Assembly (NCBI RefSeq): GCF_001556865.1
Contig: NZ_LSJY01000051.1
Span: forward strand, 1 to 6,438
Source: Sphingobium sp. CCH11-B1
Lineage (GTDB): Bacteria > Pseudomonadota > Alphaproteobacteria > Sphingomonadales > Sphingomonadaceae
Reading direction: 5' to 3'
DNA length: 6,438 bases
This document shows positions 5,850-6,438 of this stretch, piece by piece; the first letter of the stretch is position 1; every line of letters starts with the position of its first letter. The notes beneath the pieces are model-generated. The model was not told where the DNA came from. It worked only from the letters and a program-made list of their open reading frames with translations, and did no database searches. Both the position numbers and the translations under genes were made by a program.

Positions 5850-6258
5850 TTGCCAAGGGCGCGGCCGGATTTTGCGTCGGCGCAACGGGTGTCAGTCGGT
5901 GTCGGCCTCTACGGAGAGATGTGCAGCGGCTGTCATCTATCGCCCCGGCGCGGAGGAATCGGAGGTGAGCCAAGGCCCTTAACGGCAAGCCCCGAACTGG
6001 CGAGGGGTGGCGCAACGCCTCACGCCCGCTCAGCAGCCCTGGATTATCAAGCATGGTGTAAGCTGACGGCCGAGCCGGCGGGGGGCAAGACGCACCGGAT
6101 CCCCTGTCTGGGACACGGTGGCGTTCGTGCGCTAACTCTCGGGGATGACGGCTGAGCCGTACAAGCGCTGGTCGCGGGCGCACCTGTCGGCCACGCGGGA
6201 TGATGAAGAATCTGGCAGGCACGAAATGAGACACGCAAGGATGGAGATTCGACCCTGA
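5850..6258 (+). pseudogene. Decayed mono-haem c-type cytochrome gene
   Basis: The haem-binding CSGCH is at 5922-5936, inside GVGLYGEMCSGCHLSP. Continuing the cytochrome needs repeated frame changes: frame A to 5945; frame B 5947-5976 (GAEESEVSQG); A to 6006 (PLTASPELARG); B 6007-6060 (VAQRLTPAQQPWIIKHGV); A 6063-6095 (LTAEPAGGKTH); B about 6099-6164 (WDTVAFVR, stop TAA at 6133, LSGMTAEPYK); A 6165-6198 (ALVAGAPVGHAG); B to TGA 6258 (DDEESGRHEMRHARMEIRP). Each piece continues the same protein logically, so this is one gene with at least seven small indels plus a stop. The Met expected in an MPAW-like ligand position appears as Glu. The signal or anchor N terminus is not recognisable. The intact ancestor would have been a periplasmic electron carrier, and its stop would overlap the next gene's start. 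Sequencing error is an alternative, but neighbouring genes read cleanly. Confidence 0.8.
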
Positions 6259-6383
6259 GAAGCACCAAACTTCGGCTGCACCTTCTCGCGAGCCGCACTC
6301 ACAAGTGGCTCGCGATCATTGTCGGCGCGCAGCTTCTTTTGTGGTTCGCGAGCGGCGCGTTGATGAGCTTCTTGCCCATCGAT
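6255..6383 (+). pseudogene. PepSY-type membrane protein, 5' end only, cut by an IS
   Basis: Forty-three codons are visible: a basic start, then HKWLAIIVGAQLLLWFASGA (16-35), the first membrane helix typical of PepSY-domain inner-membrane proteins, followed by LMSFLPID. No ATG, GTG or TTG exists in frame upstream of the helix, back to the stop at 6204. The best start is CTG 6255, with GGAG (6243-6246) 8 nt upstream and with CTGA overlapping the cytochrome stop (6256-6258). At 6384 the sequence changes into insertion-sequence end DNA, so the protein is truncated. The frame runs on through the IS end as a meaningless tail (CQTAFKRDP...). Full-length relatives act in the inner membrane, often near metal or redox genes; function here is lost unless rejoined. 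Confidence 0.7.
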
Positions 6384-6438
6384 TGTCAAACGGCGTTCAA
6401 AAGGGACCCCCGATCGGCGTCGAAGAGGGACCCCCTTT
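6384..6438. mobile_element. Terminus of an IS21-family-like insertion sequence
   Basis: The PepSY reading frame stops matching at 6384, where TGTCAAACGG begins. IS21-family elements end in TG...CA and carry several internal repeats near the tip that act as transposase sites; both features are present. The element continues past the window, so its istA/istB genes, other end and target duplication are not visible. Family assignment rests on the TG tip and the repeat style. Confidence 0.7.
6392..6435 (+). repeat. Two tandem IS-end repeats
   Basis: Two 20-bp copies, 6392-6411 and 6416-6435, match at 17 of 20 positions and share GGCGT at the left and GGGACCCCC at the right, with a 24-bp period. 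They fit the multiple terminal repeats bound by IS21-type transposases. Confidence 0.75.

Noticed and set aside
5794..6234. 146-residue minus-strand frame over the cytochrome remnant
   Set aside because: The plus strand carries CSGCH and ordered cytochrome pieces; the minus frame is Arg/Pro-rich with no motif.
6132..6389. 85-residue minus-strand frame at the right end
   Set aside because: Crosses the IS junction and is antisense to the PepSY helix, so it is a chance frame.
6392..6435. Tandem repeats as a CRISPR array
   Set aside because: Only two copies with a 4-nt gap and G/C runs typical of IS tips; no spacers.

Overview
The window is GC-rich DNA with GC-ending codons, 4-bp gene overlaps and protein families typical of Alphaproteobacteria. 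The gene content fits a sphingomonad best; this is inference from content and style, not from a database match. It looks like an accessory, metal-handling or stress type of island rather than core chromosome. It holds five intact genes (six with a small unknown), one decayed gene and one gene cut by an insertion sequence.

Left part, minus strand, 4086 down to 210: three genes in a tight operon, each overlapping the next by 4 bp. In transcription order they are a metallo-beta-lactamase/beta-CASP RNA-processing nuclease, a long-form nucleoside or nucleotide phosphorylase (AMP phosphorylase / 'putative thymidine phosphorylase' type), and a short ribose-phosphate pyrophosphokinase (PRPP synthetase) homologue. 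Together they read like an RNA-to-NMP-to-sugar-phosphate-to-PRPP salvage line. That pathway is the most interesting hypothesis here.

Middle: a divergent control region of about 250 bp (4087-4337) with two dyad elements, one near each divergent start. Right part, plus strand: a small His-rich DUF2933-type membrane protein and an isoprenylcysteine-carboxyl-methyltransferase-like membrane protein, joined by an ATGA overlap. These families often sit near copper/silver resistance genes. They are followed by a 91-residue protein I do not recognise.

Far right, 5679-6438: a perfect 12-bp inverted repeat, a c-type cytochrome gene broken by at least seven frame changes, then the first 43 codons of a PepSY-type membrane protein. 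That gene is interrupted at 6384 by what looks like the end of an IS21-family element (TG terminus plus two tandem GGGACCCCC-bearing repeats), which runs off the window. So the right flank is decaying and has been hit by a transposon, while the left operon is intact.
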